A stretch of DNA of 64,000 nucleotides from Prunus persica (GCF_000346465.2 NC_034011.1:27265402-27329401); one strand, 5' to 3'. Shown: positions 33,901 through 47,193, counted from the stretch's first letter. Made by a program: numbers and translations. The notes: generated by a model from the sequence alone, not told the origin.

Positions 33901-36900
33901 TCAAACCAGAAATAGTAATTTTGTTGGAAACTAAAAAGGAGATTGTGGACAGACAATTGGTCGCAGGTGTTTGGGGGTCAAGATTCAAGGGGTGGGTCTT
34001 TTCGCCCTCTTTGGGAAGATCTAGCGGCATAGTAGTTTTGTGGAATTCCCAATTCGTTTCGGTAATCGATTCTATGGTTGGCGAATTTTCTGTATCTATT
34101 AGAATTGTAGAGAATTTAGGGACGGATTGGTGGCTGTCCGGGATTTATGGCCCATGCAGACAGAGGGAAAGAAATAGTTTCTGGGAATAATTGGCTGATC
34201 TGTACGGGTATTGTGGTGATAAGTGGTGTCTTGGAGGGGACTTTAACGTGGTCCGCTTTTCAGCTAAAAAGTCGAACGAAGGAAGAGTGACTAAAAGCAT
34301 GAGAGATTTTAATGATTTTATCCAAGAAACAAATTTACGGGATCCCAATCTCCTAAACGCTTCTTTCACTTGGTCTAATCTAAGAGAAAATGCAGTTTGT
34401 AGAAGATTGGACAAATTTCTGGTGTCGGGCAGCTGGGAAGATCACTTCCCTCATTATTGCCACAAAGCTTTGCCGCGAATCACCTCTGATCATTGCCCTA
34501 TAGAGCTGGACACCTCTAGGGTAAAGTGGGGTCCTTCACCATTCTGGTTTGAAAATATGTGGCTGAATCACCCGGATTTTAAGAGGAAGATCAAGCTGTG
34601 CTGGGGTGAGGACCAGATTCCGGGATGGGAGGGATACAAATTCATGACGAGGTTAAAAATGCTAACATCGAAATTGAAAGTATGGAGCAAGGAGGAATTC
34701 GGGGATGTAGAGCGTGATTTACGGGAGGCAAAAGCTAGATTGCTGGTTTTGGACCAACGTGAAGGAACTGAAGGTTTGGATCACCTTTTGAGGTCTGAGA
34801 GAGATAATCTTCTTCTAAATATTGGAGATTTGGCCCAGAAGGAGGAAGTCAAATGGCGCCAAAGAGGAAAGGTAAAATGGGCAAGAGAAGGTGATGGGAA
34901 TAACAAGTTCTTTCACAGAGTGGCAAATGGAGCTAGGAAAAGAAATTACATAGAAAAATTAGAAGTGGAGGACTTGGGAGTTATAGAAGTAGACGCTAAC
35001 ATTGAAAGGGAGGTGATTAGATTCTTTAAAGGGTTATATAGCAGCAATAAAAATGTAGGCTGGGGAGTTGAAGGCCTAAATTGGTGTCCCATTAGCCAAG
35101 TGGAGGCTGATTGGCTCGAATGTCCTTTTGAATTGGAGGAAGTTCAGAAAGCAGTTTTTGATTGTGGCAAGGACAAATCCCCGGGACCAGATGGTTTCTC
35201 CATGAGTTTTTTCCAATCTTGTTGGGAGGTTGTCAAGGGAGATCTCATGAAGGTAATGCAAGATTTTTTTCAAAGTGGAATCGTAAATGGGGTTACAAAT
35301 GCTCATTCCTAAAAAGGTGAATTCCGTGAAGGTTACTGATTACAGACCGATTAGTCTTGTTACGAGCCTTTATAAAGTGATATCCAAGGTCTTGGCTTCA
35401 AGATTGAGGGAGGTTCTTGGAAATATTATCTCCCAATCTCAGGGAGCCTTTGTCCAAAAGCGACAGATTCTAGATGCTGTGTTAGTTGCAAATGAAGTTG
35501 TTGAGGAAGTCAGAAAACAGAAAAAAAAAAGGGCTGGTTTTCAAAATTGACTTCGAGAAAGCATACGACCATGTGGAATGGAATTTCGTAGATGATGTGC
35601 TGGCAAGGAAAGGCTTTGGTGTCAAATGGAGAGGCTGGATTATTGGCTGCTTGGAATCTGTCAACTTTTCCATTATGATTAATGGAAAACCAAGAGGAAA
35701 GTTCAGAGCCTCTAGGGGATTAAGACAAGGGGACCCGTTATCTCTATTCCTATTTACCTTGGTTAGCGATGTTTTAAGCAGAATAATTGAAAGGGCTCAA
35801 GATGTTAACCTAGTTCATGGAATTGTATCTGGCCATGATCAAGTGGAAGTTTCTCACCTCCAATTTGCAGATGATACCATTTTCCTTTTGGATGGCAAGG
35901 AAGAGTATTGGTTAAATCTGTTGCAGCTGTTGAAGTTGTTCTGTGATGTGTCTGGAATGAAGATTAATAAGGCTAAAAGTTGCATTCTAGGGATCAATTT
36001 TAGTATTGAAGCTCTGAATAACATGGCGGGCAGTTGGGGATGCGAGGTTGGTTGCTGGCCTATGGTTTACTTGGGTCTGCCTCTCGAGGGAAACCCAAGA
36101 GCTCTTAATTTCTGGAATCCAGTAGTGGATAAGGTGGAGAAAAGACTTCAAAAATGGAAGAGGGCTTGCTTATCCAAAGGTGGAAGGTTAACGCTAATCC
36201 AAGCAGTTTTGAGCAGCATTCCTTCTTACTATATGTCACTGTTTAAGATGCCTATAGGAGTGGCAGCCAAAGTAGAACAACTTATGCGTAACTTTTTATG
36301 GGAGGGTCTAGAAGAAGGGAAGAAATGTCACTTGGTCAGGTGGGAAAGGGTGACTAAATCGAAAGAGGAAGGTGGTCTTGGAATTGGCTCTTTAAGAGAA
36401 AGAGATGAAGCCCTCAGAGCTAAATGGTTGTGGAGATTTCCACTTGAAACCAATTCGCTATGGCATAGGATCATTAAGAGCAAGTACGGAATAGACTCAA
36501 ATGGGTGGGATACTAAACAGATAGATAAGGTGTCTTGCAGGAATCCTTGGCGAGAAATTTCGAAAGGGTATAATTCTTTTCTTCAATGCTGCAGATTCTC
36601 TGTTGGAAATGGGGAGAAAATTAGATTTTGGGAGGATCTTTGGCTGAAAGAAGGGATTCTAAAAGATCTGTTTCCTAGACTCTCTTCCTTGTCTAGGAGA
36701 AAAAATCAAAGTATAGCCTGTTTTGCTAACAATCATGTGATGCCTCTCAATTGGGATTTTGATTTCAGAAGGAATTTGTCCGAGGCTGAAATAGCAGAAG
36801 TGGTAATACTTTTGGATATATTGGGGAACGTGAGATTATACGGTTCTAGACCGGATCGGAGATCTTGGGAGATTGAGGAGCAGGGTTCTTTTTCCTGCAA

Positions 36901-39900
36901 GTCTTTCAGGTCTTTTCTTCTCTCTACCACTAGGGATGTCTTCCCCCCTTTCAGCTCAATCTGGAAGGCAAAGACTCCGCCGAAAATTCAATTTTCGTGT
37001 GGCTGGCAGCAAATGGTAGGATTAATACTTGCGATTGCATTCAAAGGAGGCAACCAAAGATGTGCTTATCCCCCTCTTGGTGTGTTCTTTGCAAAGAGAA
37101 TGCAGAAAACATAGATCACTTGTTCATTCATTGTTCGTATTCCCTAAAATTATGGTGGAGGATGTTGGGTGCTCTCGGAGTGGAGTGGGTGATTCCTAAA
37201 GGGTGTTTTGAGCTCCTTAGTATCAATCTGAGGATTTCGGGGAAGGGGAAGAGAGCTGGAATCCTTCGTGATTGTCTAGTTCATGCTATTTTCTGGAATA
37301 TCTGGATGGAGCGAAATCGAAGAATTTTTCAGGGTCATATAGGAGTAAGGGTTGAGGAATTATGGGACAGAATTAAATTTTGGGCATCCCTTTGGGCTTC
37401 GGTTTCGGGGCAGTTCAAGGACTATCACTACTCTACCATCATGAGAGACATGATGGCAGTCTTAAGATGATTTTACTGAAGTTTTGTGTTTTTCGTGTTT
37501 TTTATAAAGTTTTGTTTTTCAATCTTAGTAGGTCAGACTCTTTTTTTGGTCTTCTTGTTTGATCGACGATTTTTCCTCTTGATTATCAATTCAATGTTTC
37601 TATTCAAAAAAAAATACTTATTCTAAAATTTTATGATCGTAGGAATGAGCTCAAGAACCAATGAAATTCATTTCCTTCCTGAAATCAAACAGAGCTAAAG
37701 CTGAAGTAGAACGTAGTACATAGATTTGGAACAGAAACTAAGAAATCTAGAGCACATAAGGTCCAAATAATCTGAGAAGAACAAAACATCCAGCAACCAG
37801 CACGAAAACATAAAGAAAAAAAAACGGATCCCCAACACCTGTCTGCATGTGATGGTTTATTTTTTCCTTAGAAAAAATGCAAAACCTTCACCCAACTTCA
37901 ATTATCTTGTGTGTTGTACAATTCTATGATCTGATGAATAAGCCAGAGTACCACTAAAAAAATTTCGATGACAAGGAACACCCACAATATTCCCTTCATA
38001 ACAGAAACAACCTTGCACAGGCTCTAAATAACATGCATACACATACAAGAGTAAACAAGTAATCTTGTAGCATACCTGTAAAGTCCTCTTGCACCAGAGT
38101 TCAAAATTTGTGTGTATGTAGCAGGATTCTGTCTAAGACAATGGTTATTGTCTTCATCAACCTGAAAGAACATCAAGCCACTACTGCATATCAAACTGAG
38201 GGATGTTTATATCAGTAGTAGTAGCTCATTATTTCAGTATAAATTTTAAATGGACATCCTGACCCATGGCACTAGTCGTCTTGCAACCATATGATTTCAA
38301 TCTAACAAATTAAAAGAAGGAAAAGGAACCATAGCCCCACACTCTGATTGAAAGATCTAGAATTAATTCATTTAGGAAAAAATTTGTTGAAGATCTACAT
38401 TTTGCATGGACGCAATTTTAGGTCTGGCTTTGTACGACTGTTGGAAACCTAAACCCTAGGCCTTCAAAATGTATGACTGTTGGTGATGCAGCGAGTTTAG
38501 CAAATACATACATGGACCACTGGGATCACGTTCATGCATGAGGAAAGTCTTAATAACCTATATTAAATAAGTGTCTTCGTATGCGGGAGTTATCTAGGTT
38601 CATGAATAAAGTTATGTAGAGTCTTTTCATCTTTGTGAGTTATAGGGAGATTTAATGTGAAGTTATCATTAGGAGGGAAGTTGGGATAGGAAAGGTTTAG
38701 GAGAGTTATAAGGAGTTATCTCATCATAATTGTCTAATCTTATCTTAGGGGAGTTATGAGGAGTTATCTCATCTTGATTGAGAGGCTCCAATAAATAATG
38801 CATGAAATTGTAAGAAAGGGGCAGTTGATGTTTGTTTATTGAATGAAGATTGAGTTTCTCTCATCTCTTTACTCTTTTCCTGGGTATTCTCAGAATTAAC
38901 AAATTAGAGTTTTAGTTCTGGGTATTCTTAGAATCAACAGAGTTAAGTTTGCTCAAAATTATCTTTTGTTCTTGTTCCGCTGCATCAGTTGGAAACCTAC
39001 TTGAGACCATGTTTACTTAATCAGGAATGGGTATTGGAATTATTCCAATTTCTGCTTCCCCTGTGTTTACCAACATAAGGGTATTAGAATTAATCCAATT
39101 CATGACTTCCCTGCGTTTACACACAAGGAATAAAAATTATCTAGGTTCCATGTTAAAAAGAATTACATCAAAATGACAGGCAAGTAATGTAACATATAGA
39201 AGGTAGCAATATATATAAGAATTACAATTGGTCAAATTATTGGTTGGTAGCATTCTGCTCCACTAGCCTGTAAACGAAATAACGAGAGGAAGACCTTATT
39301 TTCAATACGTTATGTTTTATAAACCAGAAAAAACTAACTGTTAGTTGAATAGAAAATAACCACATGATCACACCAAAATGACAGGCAAGTGATATAACAT
39401 AGGAGACCCAAAAAAAAGAAAAAAAAAAACTTACAAGTTTCCCAATAGCTTCAAAGCTAGAAGAAAGCAACCTAGCCAATAAGTTGCTCTTTAATTCTTT
39501 GTTAGTAATAGAACCAAGGATAAGACTAACAGCACTAACAACTTCTTCCTCATCTTCCATTGGTAACTGTCTCTTCTCCAAACCCTACAAAAAGGAGGAT
39601 ACTATTTACAGGGCAAGGACTGTGAAAGAATGTATGCAAATAAGAGAAAAACCTGGACACCTGTGCATGAATTAGCAAAACTCGCAACAATAAGGGACAA
39701 ATTTTATAAAAACAATTGGAAATTGGGAAACCAAAGAAAATCCTTAGCCATATGATTGGATGGAAGAATCATTTATTGTATATGCCTAATTCTGCATATG
39801 TAATTTTAACAGTAATAGATATATTGACATAACTAGAATGCATGAGCAAAGCATTCACTTTAATCGGAAGCAAGAACACAAATCAAATGTGAACCAAAAA

Positions 39901-42900
39901 TTTGTAAGATGAACATGATTAACATTTATGTCAGAATGGATTACAGTCAAAAGAATTCACCTCTCCTATCCACATCAGAATCTCCAAATTCGAAGCTTCA
40001 CACATGAATGCAGAAGAATCGTCGCAAACTTTACGCAAGGCAGAAGCACAAGAACTCGAGGACAGGGGTTCTGATATTCCAGCAGCAAGAAATAATCTAA
40101 AAAGCAAATCAGCCGAGAAAAGGAAATTGTTAATGCAAATATGTTTTAACAAATAAGGACATATTATATCCTTCTCCACAATGGTTTTCCAAAAGACAGT
40201 AATGAAGCCGAAGGCACTTGGAAGAAGAGAGTACAAGAAGAAAGGACTTACAGTAAAGGTCTAGCATTTGTTTGGAAAGCAGATATCCACTTCGAATAGG
40301 AGCCAACAACATCCGCAAGAGATCTATACACCTGGATTAAATAAAAAGTCCACAGGACATACAAATCAGTAAGGGAAAACAAACTTAAACTACTGAAAAC
40401 CAAATGTTCACTGCAAATGATGGTGGGGGAATCTTTAACATACAATGCACATGATGCCCTTCAGCTCATCTAAAGGCCTAGTGGACAACACTGTAACCAA
40501 CTGCATGATGACTGAGAAATCAAAGGTTTGGCCCTCCTGTAGGACTACCTCAGCAACCTGGAATATGAAACTTTTACGTTGAAAATACAAATACTAACCA
40601 GAGTAAGTTCAAATCTAAATACTTTTTGAATGGCTGCCAACAATACTAAAAGCAGTTCAGAAAGATTACAAATCAGGAAAACCCATTCATAAACACACAC
40701 ACACGCACACCCACAATAAGTTGTACTTGCCACATTAAGAGCAAACAACTTGGTTTCCACCTCCTTCCAGGGTATTGGTGCATTTGCAGATGCCCAACCA
40801 ACAAAGAAAAGCTACAATGGAATAAATAAATAAATAATTAAAACAACTTACTCAATGGTAGAGAATTATCCAAAAAGAAAAAAAAATACAATTCATTTGC
40901 AAATATGTATTATGAGCTTGAACATGCATGCAACCTCTACGAATGTTGACCACGTAATATTAGAGCAAATAACAATACTGACAACTGACTAGGATAAAGG
41001 TAGCTTCCAAAACATATTGAAAAGAACATTAACTGGTAACATAGTGCTCCGAAATGTTATTTTGGACCCAACGTGCAAGTTATTGAAGAATACAGTTTTA
41101 AGTTTAAAATTTAAAGTTTAATAATAATAGAGTACAAAATAGAAGAGAAACTCTCGGTAATGGCATTTAATACAGGATCACAGAAATTCAGAAACAGCAT
41201 GCATTGCATTCTAACAGCTCCAGTAATGAGCAAGTTTAAATGCTACTATGCTGCTGTCAATTAAGTTTTGATGGTTTGCGATTCATATTTAAGTTGGTTG
41301 GATCCCACAGCTTGGTTAAAACATACATAAGCAAATTCTAAGATGATTACAGAGATTGGGTTGTTCTCTGTGGCACAATATTAAAATTCGAACATTTGAT
41401 CTGTGAACATGAGTTATAATACCATGATTTGGTCATACAAAAAAGAAGCCCTGCACAAAAGATTCCTTCAAGATGAAGATATAGAATCCAGTTTATACTT
41501 TAAAGGTGTCCATGAACACAGAATTTTCCTAGATTTGTGACCAAAAAATGTAACAAACAACAATAGTCTGATGCTGCTTTCTGAAATGCAGTTATTTTCA
41601 CCATTCATATCTTTTACATCTAGTTATTTATTTTGTGTCAAATCAGAATAAAGACAAAAAGTGATATACCATAATAACAATAAAACATTTAAGAAAAATG
41701 AAACATATACAAGCACAAAAAGCATCTAGCTGATAAAAATAGCAGTCTTTTGTTCTATAATGAACATCTGATGTCAAGAACTATTATTTGCAATGATTGC
41801 CGCAGCAATTTAAGTCCATGAATGTTGCAGATGTTTGTACCTATTCAGATATAGGGACAAACATTTATTTCAAACACAAATCAAGCACCTTCTGGACAAA
41901 TGTAGCAGATCTTAAAAGCTGACAAATATCCACCAAAAGTTCAACAAGATTCATTCTAAAGTGGACAAGACCGTCAGGCAGCTCAGGTGTTCCTTGTTCA
42001 TCATTAAACATAGAATCATCTACCTGTCAAAGACAAAGATTCAATTCGTATATCTCATTTATCATTAGGAATTATCCTATTTACCAGAAGAGTGAAAATG
42101 AAAATATAAACCAGAGAGACCAGAATATTAAGCAACCAACTGCTCTTTTGTCATGTCACCAAGAACAGCCTCTGCATATTAATTCTAAAAATTTATTTAG
42201 AAGAACCGCTGCATTATACTCGTGAATTTGTATTAAAATCATTGTCCAGTTTGTGTATTCTCGTTCTTTATGGTAAAACTTACTAGATCTGTTCAACCAA
42301 ATGTCTGTTGTCACATGTCAACGATGTCATTATTGGGCCACATATCCTGAGTTAATTGACTACTTCTCCTACTTCCTGCATCAAGAACAATCCTCGATTT
42401 TCTTTGCTGCTAAAACTTTTTAAATCTAAAAAGCATACACTTCCCGTCCAGGCTCTAACTAATACCTCACTAAAAAATAAAATAACTGAATCTACCTTCA
42501 GACACTAACAACCTAGTTCCCCTACTTATTGCATCCCATAATGGCAACTGCAAGCATAACATCATATATCAACTAGCCTCCATTAGCTTGACTGACATAG
42601 AAGAGGAGCCTTTAGCATGAGCAGTAGGTATTTTGAAGTGCTAGAAGCTAGTATTTGATTAGGCACAAAAAGGTTGGTAAATACATAAAAATATAACCTT
42701 GACACAACAAACTGACAAAGAAACTCATATTTTAATCAGCTTCAAGTTATCACGCCACAACTTGCATATAACAAGGCAGACAAGCAAAGAAGAAACCTGA
42801 GCACGCAACAAAAGTGCATCAAGTAATGCTGAAAATACAGGGAAAAACATGTCTTCCACTTGCTTCCTCTGTTTCGCACCATCCTCATCAAGGCCAAGAA

Positions 42901-45900
42901 TATAGCTTGCAAACCCAGACCTAAGAATATGAAACCCTCACAGTTATCATCATTTAAATTTGATTAGAGAGCACCAGAAGCATGATCAATCGGACATGCT
43001 AACATTTTTCACCATAACAGGAAAGTCAATGCAAGTAAAAAGTAGCCATTTTGAAAACACAATGTGGAAGAGCTTGAAGTAGAGATATTCATCATGACCA
43101 CTCTCCCATAAGCATATGATAAATAAATTTAACTAGGAAAAAACGCCAAATAAAACAAAATATTAATCACATTGTGTTTGGATTTTTAAACACAGATTAG
43201 AGTTGGATTTGTATCTAGGCTTCTATCACTTCCATTCAATATATATGTTGCTGATTTGTAGAATATTGGCAATATCAGCCAGATATTGGGGACGTCACCT
43301 AAATCTCGAGGATATCATTGAAGAAATAGTTTTACCCTATCTATTCATACCAATGACTAAAAATTCCGATATATCGAGGTATTGACAGACATTGTCATCC
43401 TTGCCACCCCCATCTTACCCGGGGATCCTTTCTCCCTTCTTCCACCCCAACCCATACTCTAGTTCTCAGAAGTTGAAAATCATCAATCTCGTATCTCTAA
43501 TACGATAAAAATATTAACTCTTTTGCTTGGTTGATACAACACTTACCTGGAACAGTTCATAAATGGAAATTTATCTAAGCAGGGAGTGATTCATATAATC
43601 ACTGATTCACTAAGAGCTAATCAACATGGTCGTCCATGATTCTTGAATCATCCTTAGGTTTGCTTTGATCTCAGAATTTGAAACAGATCGCGTATGATTG
43701 TAAGTATTTGCAAATTAAATTGAAAGCCTTTGTGTTAGCTGGTACACCAGTACTACAGTCAGCCTGACCAGCTCACTGTCTTCTAGTTTCTTACTCCCCT
43801 TAGGTCATAGTATGCTTTTCAGTTATGCCTTTGCGCACACAAAATTCAACGACCAGATTAAGAATATATTTTCATCATGTCAATGCAATAGTGTAAAGAT
43901 CTTAGATCTCTTTACCAAAGTCCAAATCATTTTACATGTAACAGAGTGGAACAAAAACATAATAAAAAGTCATAAGCATGCTTCAAGTAATTCCGTAATT
44001 CAAGTGCAACCAGTTGTTTAAAACTGAGTTGAATTTGGACAAACAACAATTAACCTCTAAACATATAAATAAAGTTAAGTACCAAAATTGCAAAGTTGAG
44101 TCTGCTATCTCCCAGTCTTCACTTGGAAATGTCACGCAGCTGTCAGCATTTTTAAGATGTTAAGATACAAAATTTGACATCAGATAAAAAGAACCTGACA
44201 CCAAGTGCCTAAGATCTGCAAATATTATTCAGATGGACAAGTATTTCAAAGAAGACCTACGGCAACCAAACTGTAACAAATTTTCCATATCATGCAGAAG
44301 AAAAAACCCCCATATCTATTGTGATAATTTGGATCAATACTAAGAATTTGGCCTTTCCTGGCCTGATCCTAAGGCTTTGCTATTCAGTGTTTACTCATTA
44401 ACATATTATCTTTCCAAATAAATCTTTAAAAGGTATATCACCTTGTTTGATGAAACATGACAGAGTTACTTAAGTTAGAAATTTAAAGGATTGAGATATA
44501 ACCTTAAAAGTGCATCCGCCAGCGCAACTGCCTCAGCACTTGCTTCTACAATCAGAGATGGTGCCTGGAGTAGATTAAACAAATAAAAAAAGGGTAATGA
44601 TAAAGATGGTTCCAGATAATGATGATAAGTAACAAAATGTACTGCATCTTTATCTCATTGAACTATAAAGTCATATCATCCAAGAAAACCGTTCATGCAT
44701 GCATGAACCATTAAAACCCTGTAGAATGCAGTGTCAATGAATGTAAGACTTTATATCAACACTTACAGCCTGCCCAATCTCTGACAATAAGCAAGCAAGA
44801 CCACCTACTACTTTCTCATCACTATTACTAAGAGCTGGCATAAGTAGTACTTCTTTAAGAAAATGCACCCTGCATAACAAAATATGGGGCAGCCCCTACA
44901 GAAGAAAGAAGAGGTGTTTATAGGATTATTCATTCAACAGATTGCAGTAAAAGTGCAGAGAGTGCAAGGCATACATGTAGAAACACATGCAAATTGGATT
45001 GAACAAAGCTTCAAACTGTCTCAATATTAAGCAAACAAAAAAAATATACAAGAAGGATTAATTAAAGGAATAAGCATACCTCATGTCGACTCACAAGCTC
45101 AACAAGAACTTCTATTGCCAGATCAAATGAAGATGACACCTATCACCAACAATGCAGAAATAGATCAATTATGCAACTCAAATCAATTTTAAATATTAAA
45201 TAACAAGAGTAATTGAAATTATATAAATTACCTGCAGAGAATTAAAAACAAAGTTAAGAAGCGGATGTGCTGGTAATAATCCATGGGGAATCTCCGAAAA
45301 GCACCCAGCCCGAACCTGAATATAATAATAATTCATGGGGCATCAACATTTTGTTATTTGATGGCAGTAAAAACATGCATATATTTTTTTCGGATTGGTC
45401 ATTAGAAGAATTGGATGTTTAAATCATACCCAACTCAGTAAGCAACGCAGAATTTTTCTGTTCCTTTCATGGAGTTGTACACCACCATCAAACCCTTTCT
45501 CAGATTGTTGCAGTAGGAACTCAAGAACCATAGGTGTATGCGAGAGAAGCTGCATAAAAGAGAAGTGAGGCAATAGAAAGAGAAATATGAAGATAGAGAA
45601 TAGAAGAGGAGAAGAGACAGGCAAATGGAGAAATATAGCTGCATTAAATGGAAAGAATCTCCTACACCTCTTGGCCATACTGGTTTCTGTCAGCTGAACT
45701 TATTTTACAGTCAGTATTTTGGTTGTCTAAAACTTCTTCGGGTAAAACAGTAAGCATCTCCAGAACAGCAACATTGCCATCAACCTGGGTCTGCAGATTC
45801 TGGAGACTATAAAAGAGTTGCTCAACAGGCTTTCCATGCTCAGCAGCTCGCAGTATAAGCGCAGAGAGTGCAAGGCATATTTGTGTCAAAAGCTATCATA

Positions 45901-47193
45901 AACAATCAAAAAACTCATTAGAAGAACTTTATTTCCGACCATAAATGTAGTAACAAAGTAAAAGTACAATATAAGATTTATCTTTTGTTCCAGTCATATA
46001 AAACGGAGCCTGCTATTGCCAGCAATTTAAGGTAAAAAAACTGTAAAATCACAGTACCAGATAATCACAATCATCAACATTATAGCCTGCATATAGCAAC
46101 CAACAGAGCTACTGAAGCATCAGAAGCTTTCTAAAAATGGGATAAAGTTAAAGAACCTGGTGAGGGCCTGAACTAAATCTTTTAGCAGCCACAAGAAGGG
46201 CATTTAGCAAAGCATCTTTAGCTCCTGACTGCAAATAACAGCCCTCATTTTGGATCTGTAATGTGACATTACGATAAGCAATATGGTTGTATATAGCAGC
46301 ACTTTTGAAAAATAGGCATTCAATAATCCAAACAAATACATGACTTTCAAGTTTCAATTGATGCTTATAGCACAAGATTCAAGCAAAGCACATTAGTGTC
46401 TTAGGTTTCACACAGGTGTCAAAAGCCCTGATAAAGAAAGATGGTTGCGGCGGGTAGACAGAGCCTAAACGTACTGATATTTTACAAGCAGGCAGTTCTT
46501 CTGATACCTTCTTCCCTAGAACACTTTGTAGAGTCATCCAACAGATATATCAACGTTAACAAGAAGTACCAAAAACATAAAATAAATTAACCACCACTGT
46601 TTCCCGCTCCAGCTTTTACACACTGAAACGATTATCCAGGTAAATTGTCCATCAATTTTCATAAAAATGAGAATGTATTTTCATTAACTCCTGAAACATG
46701 CTGAATGCCTCTACAGCAAAAGATAAAAACATCAAAAAAAAATATTTGAACAAAGATGAAAAATAAATTTTATGTTTAATCAGTTGATTTGTCCGTGAAT
46801 GACAGAGAATGCCGCAAAGTAACACGCCCAAGTGGCCGCGGAGATGCGGTGAAATAAGTCTCGATACACCACTAAGTTGCAGTTCCTTTCCTTATTTATC
46901 GACTCCGAATGAAGCAAATGATAAACTGTAGCAAGCTAACTAATAAACATCATGAGAGAAGAGGACGAGGAAGATACCTTTCGTTTAAGAATCTGGGCAG
47001 CGAAGAACTCAACCTCGTAATCGGAGACGAATGAGTGGTGAAAATCGGATGTGAGGATGGAGGTGGCGACCTCCCAAGCGGCGTCGGTCTGCTGAAACTG
47101 AACCAGCCATTGATTTGCTGCCACACGGTTGCACGACTCTGTATCGTGATTCAGGACGTGAACCGCCTGCGCCACCTTCATTTGCAATTCCAT
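27216..47193 (-). CDS. Importin-13/transportin-3-like karyopherin (ARM/HEAT repeats)
   Basis: An importin-beta family protein expected to carry cargo between cytoplasm and nucleus with Ran. It is closest, from memory, to the Arabidopsis ARM-repeat protein At1g12930. There are 24 in-phase exons: 47193-46978, 46255-46157, 45892-45668, 45549-45430, 45315-45232, 45139-45080, 44895-44767, 44564-44503, 44139-44083, 42920-42797, 42023-41889, 40811-40731, 40557-40444, 40331-40252, 40096-39961, 39584-39435, 38161-38076, 30809-30622, 30531-30439, 30049-29862, 29748-29637, 28641-28484, 28043-27927, 27440-27216. They total 3039 bases, 1012 residues and a TGA stop. The N-terminus ([17 protein letters not shown], then [17 protein letters not shown]) is the Ran-binding importin-beta N-terminal region. 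The C-terminus ends [12 protein letters not shown]. No internal stops. Oddities are a GC-AG intron after exon 12, a microsatellite at the exon 23 donor, a CAGCAG acceptor at exon 24, a LINE in intron 17 and a solo LTR in intron 16. Confidence 0.93.
27898..27925. repeat. (GA)n microsatellite abutting a splice donor
   Basis: 28 bp of GA (CT on the coding strand). It starts at intron position +3 of the exon 23 donor of the karyopherin gene, so the intron begins GTCTCTCTCT. Confidence 0.95.
30272..30322. repeat. Compound tetranucleotide microsatellite
   Basis: Runs of CTGC then CTCC units (CTGTCTGCCTGCCTGCC, later CTCCCTCCCTCCCTCC) in intron 19 of the karyopherin gene, next to a T-rich stretch. 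Confidence 0.85.
30806..31018. repeat. Intron duplication, copy A (beside exon 18)
   Basis: Shares diverged homology with 37674-37910. Common blocks are TCCTGAAAT, then AGTAGAA/GGTAGAAC, AGAACAAAACATCCAG, GCATGTG and ATGCA-AACCTT. It starts at the splice acceptor of exon 18 and ends just before the LINE's left target duplication. Confidence 0.7.
31539..33740 (+). pseudogene. LINE ORF1 (DUF4283-like, nucleic-acid binding), two internal stops
   Basis: The first part (31539-31935) reads [15 protein letters not shown] and [19 protein letters not shown], the N-terminal block of plant LINE ORF1. It ends at TAG, continues in frame with [10 protein letters not shown], then meets a TAA near 31998. 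The main part (32106-33740, 544 codons) begins with [16 protein letters not shown], has [13 protein letters not shown] typical of DUF4283, and closes in an acidic Ser-rich and then basic tail ([15 protein letters not shown]). The usual zinc knuckle is not evident. Related proteins bind the element RNA. Confidence 0.78.
33822..37470 (+). pseudogene. LINE ORF2: APE endonuclease, reverse transcriptase, zf-RVT
   Basis: The endonuclease starts [13 protein letters not shown] at 33822, with GGDFNVVRF near 34235 and SDHCPIELD near 34487. A TAA interrupts it at 34188-34190. The RT region has SPGPDGF (about 35180), DYRPISLV (35339), GLRQGDPLS (35717) and the catalytic FADDTIF (35867). zf-RVT lies near 37000-37300 (W-C-VLC, then [12 protein letters not shown]). 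Frameshifts fall near 35300, at the A-run 35519-35529, and near 36990. ORF2 copies the element RNA at a nicked target; this copy cannot make one intact protein. Confidence 0.88.
37674..37910. repeat. Intron duplication, copy B (other side of the LINE)
   Basis: Diverged partner of 30806-31018 in the same orientation. It keeps a duplicated TCCTGAAAT block, which on the coding strand is an ATTTCAG acceptor-like site upstream of the real one. Confidence 0.7.
38484..38987. mobile_element. Solo LTR in intron 16 of the karyopherin gene, TSD GTTGG
   Basis: 504 bp bounded by TGATGCAGCG and CGCTGCATCA, a perfect 10-bp terminal inverted repeat. A perfect 5-bp duplication GTTGG lies at 38479-38483 and 38988-38992. 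It has internal short repeats (GGAGTTAT-AGGAGTTATCTCATC twice, and CTGGGTATTCT-AGAAT twice). No coding sequence, so the superfamily is undetermined. Confidence 0.92.

Larger units (their letters stand above)
31034..37613 (+). mobile_element. L1-type LINE in intron 17 of the karyopherin gene, 15-bp TSD
   Basis: A perfect 15-bp duplication, ATACTTATTCTAAAA, flanks the element at 31019-31033 and 37614-37628, and a poly-A tail lies at 37605-37613. The element is 6580 bp, the length of a full plant L1. It carries ORF1 (DUF4283-like) and ORF2 (endonuclease, reverse transcriptase, zf-RVT). It is inserted antisense to the host gene, so its poly-A signal does not lie in the gene's sense transcript. 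ORF1 has stops, and ORF2 has one stop and about three frameshifts, so it is dead but well preserved. Confidence 0.9.

Noticed and set aside
39000..39180. Possible small MITE near the solo LTR (repeated GTGTTTAC and AATTCC words)
   Set aside because: Short inverted words only; no clear terminal repeats or target duplication.
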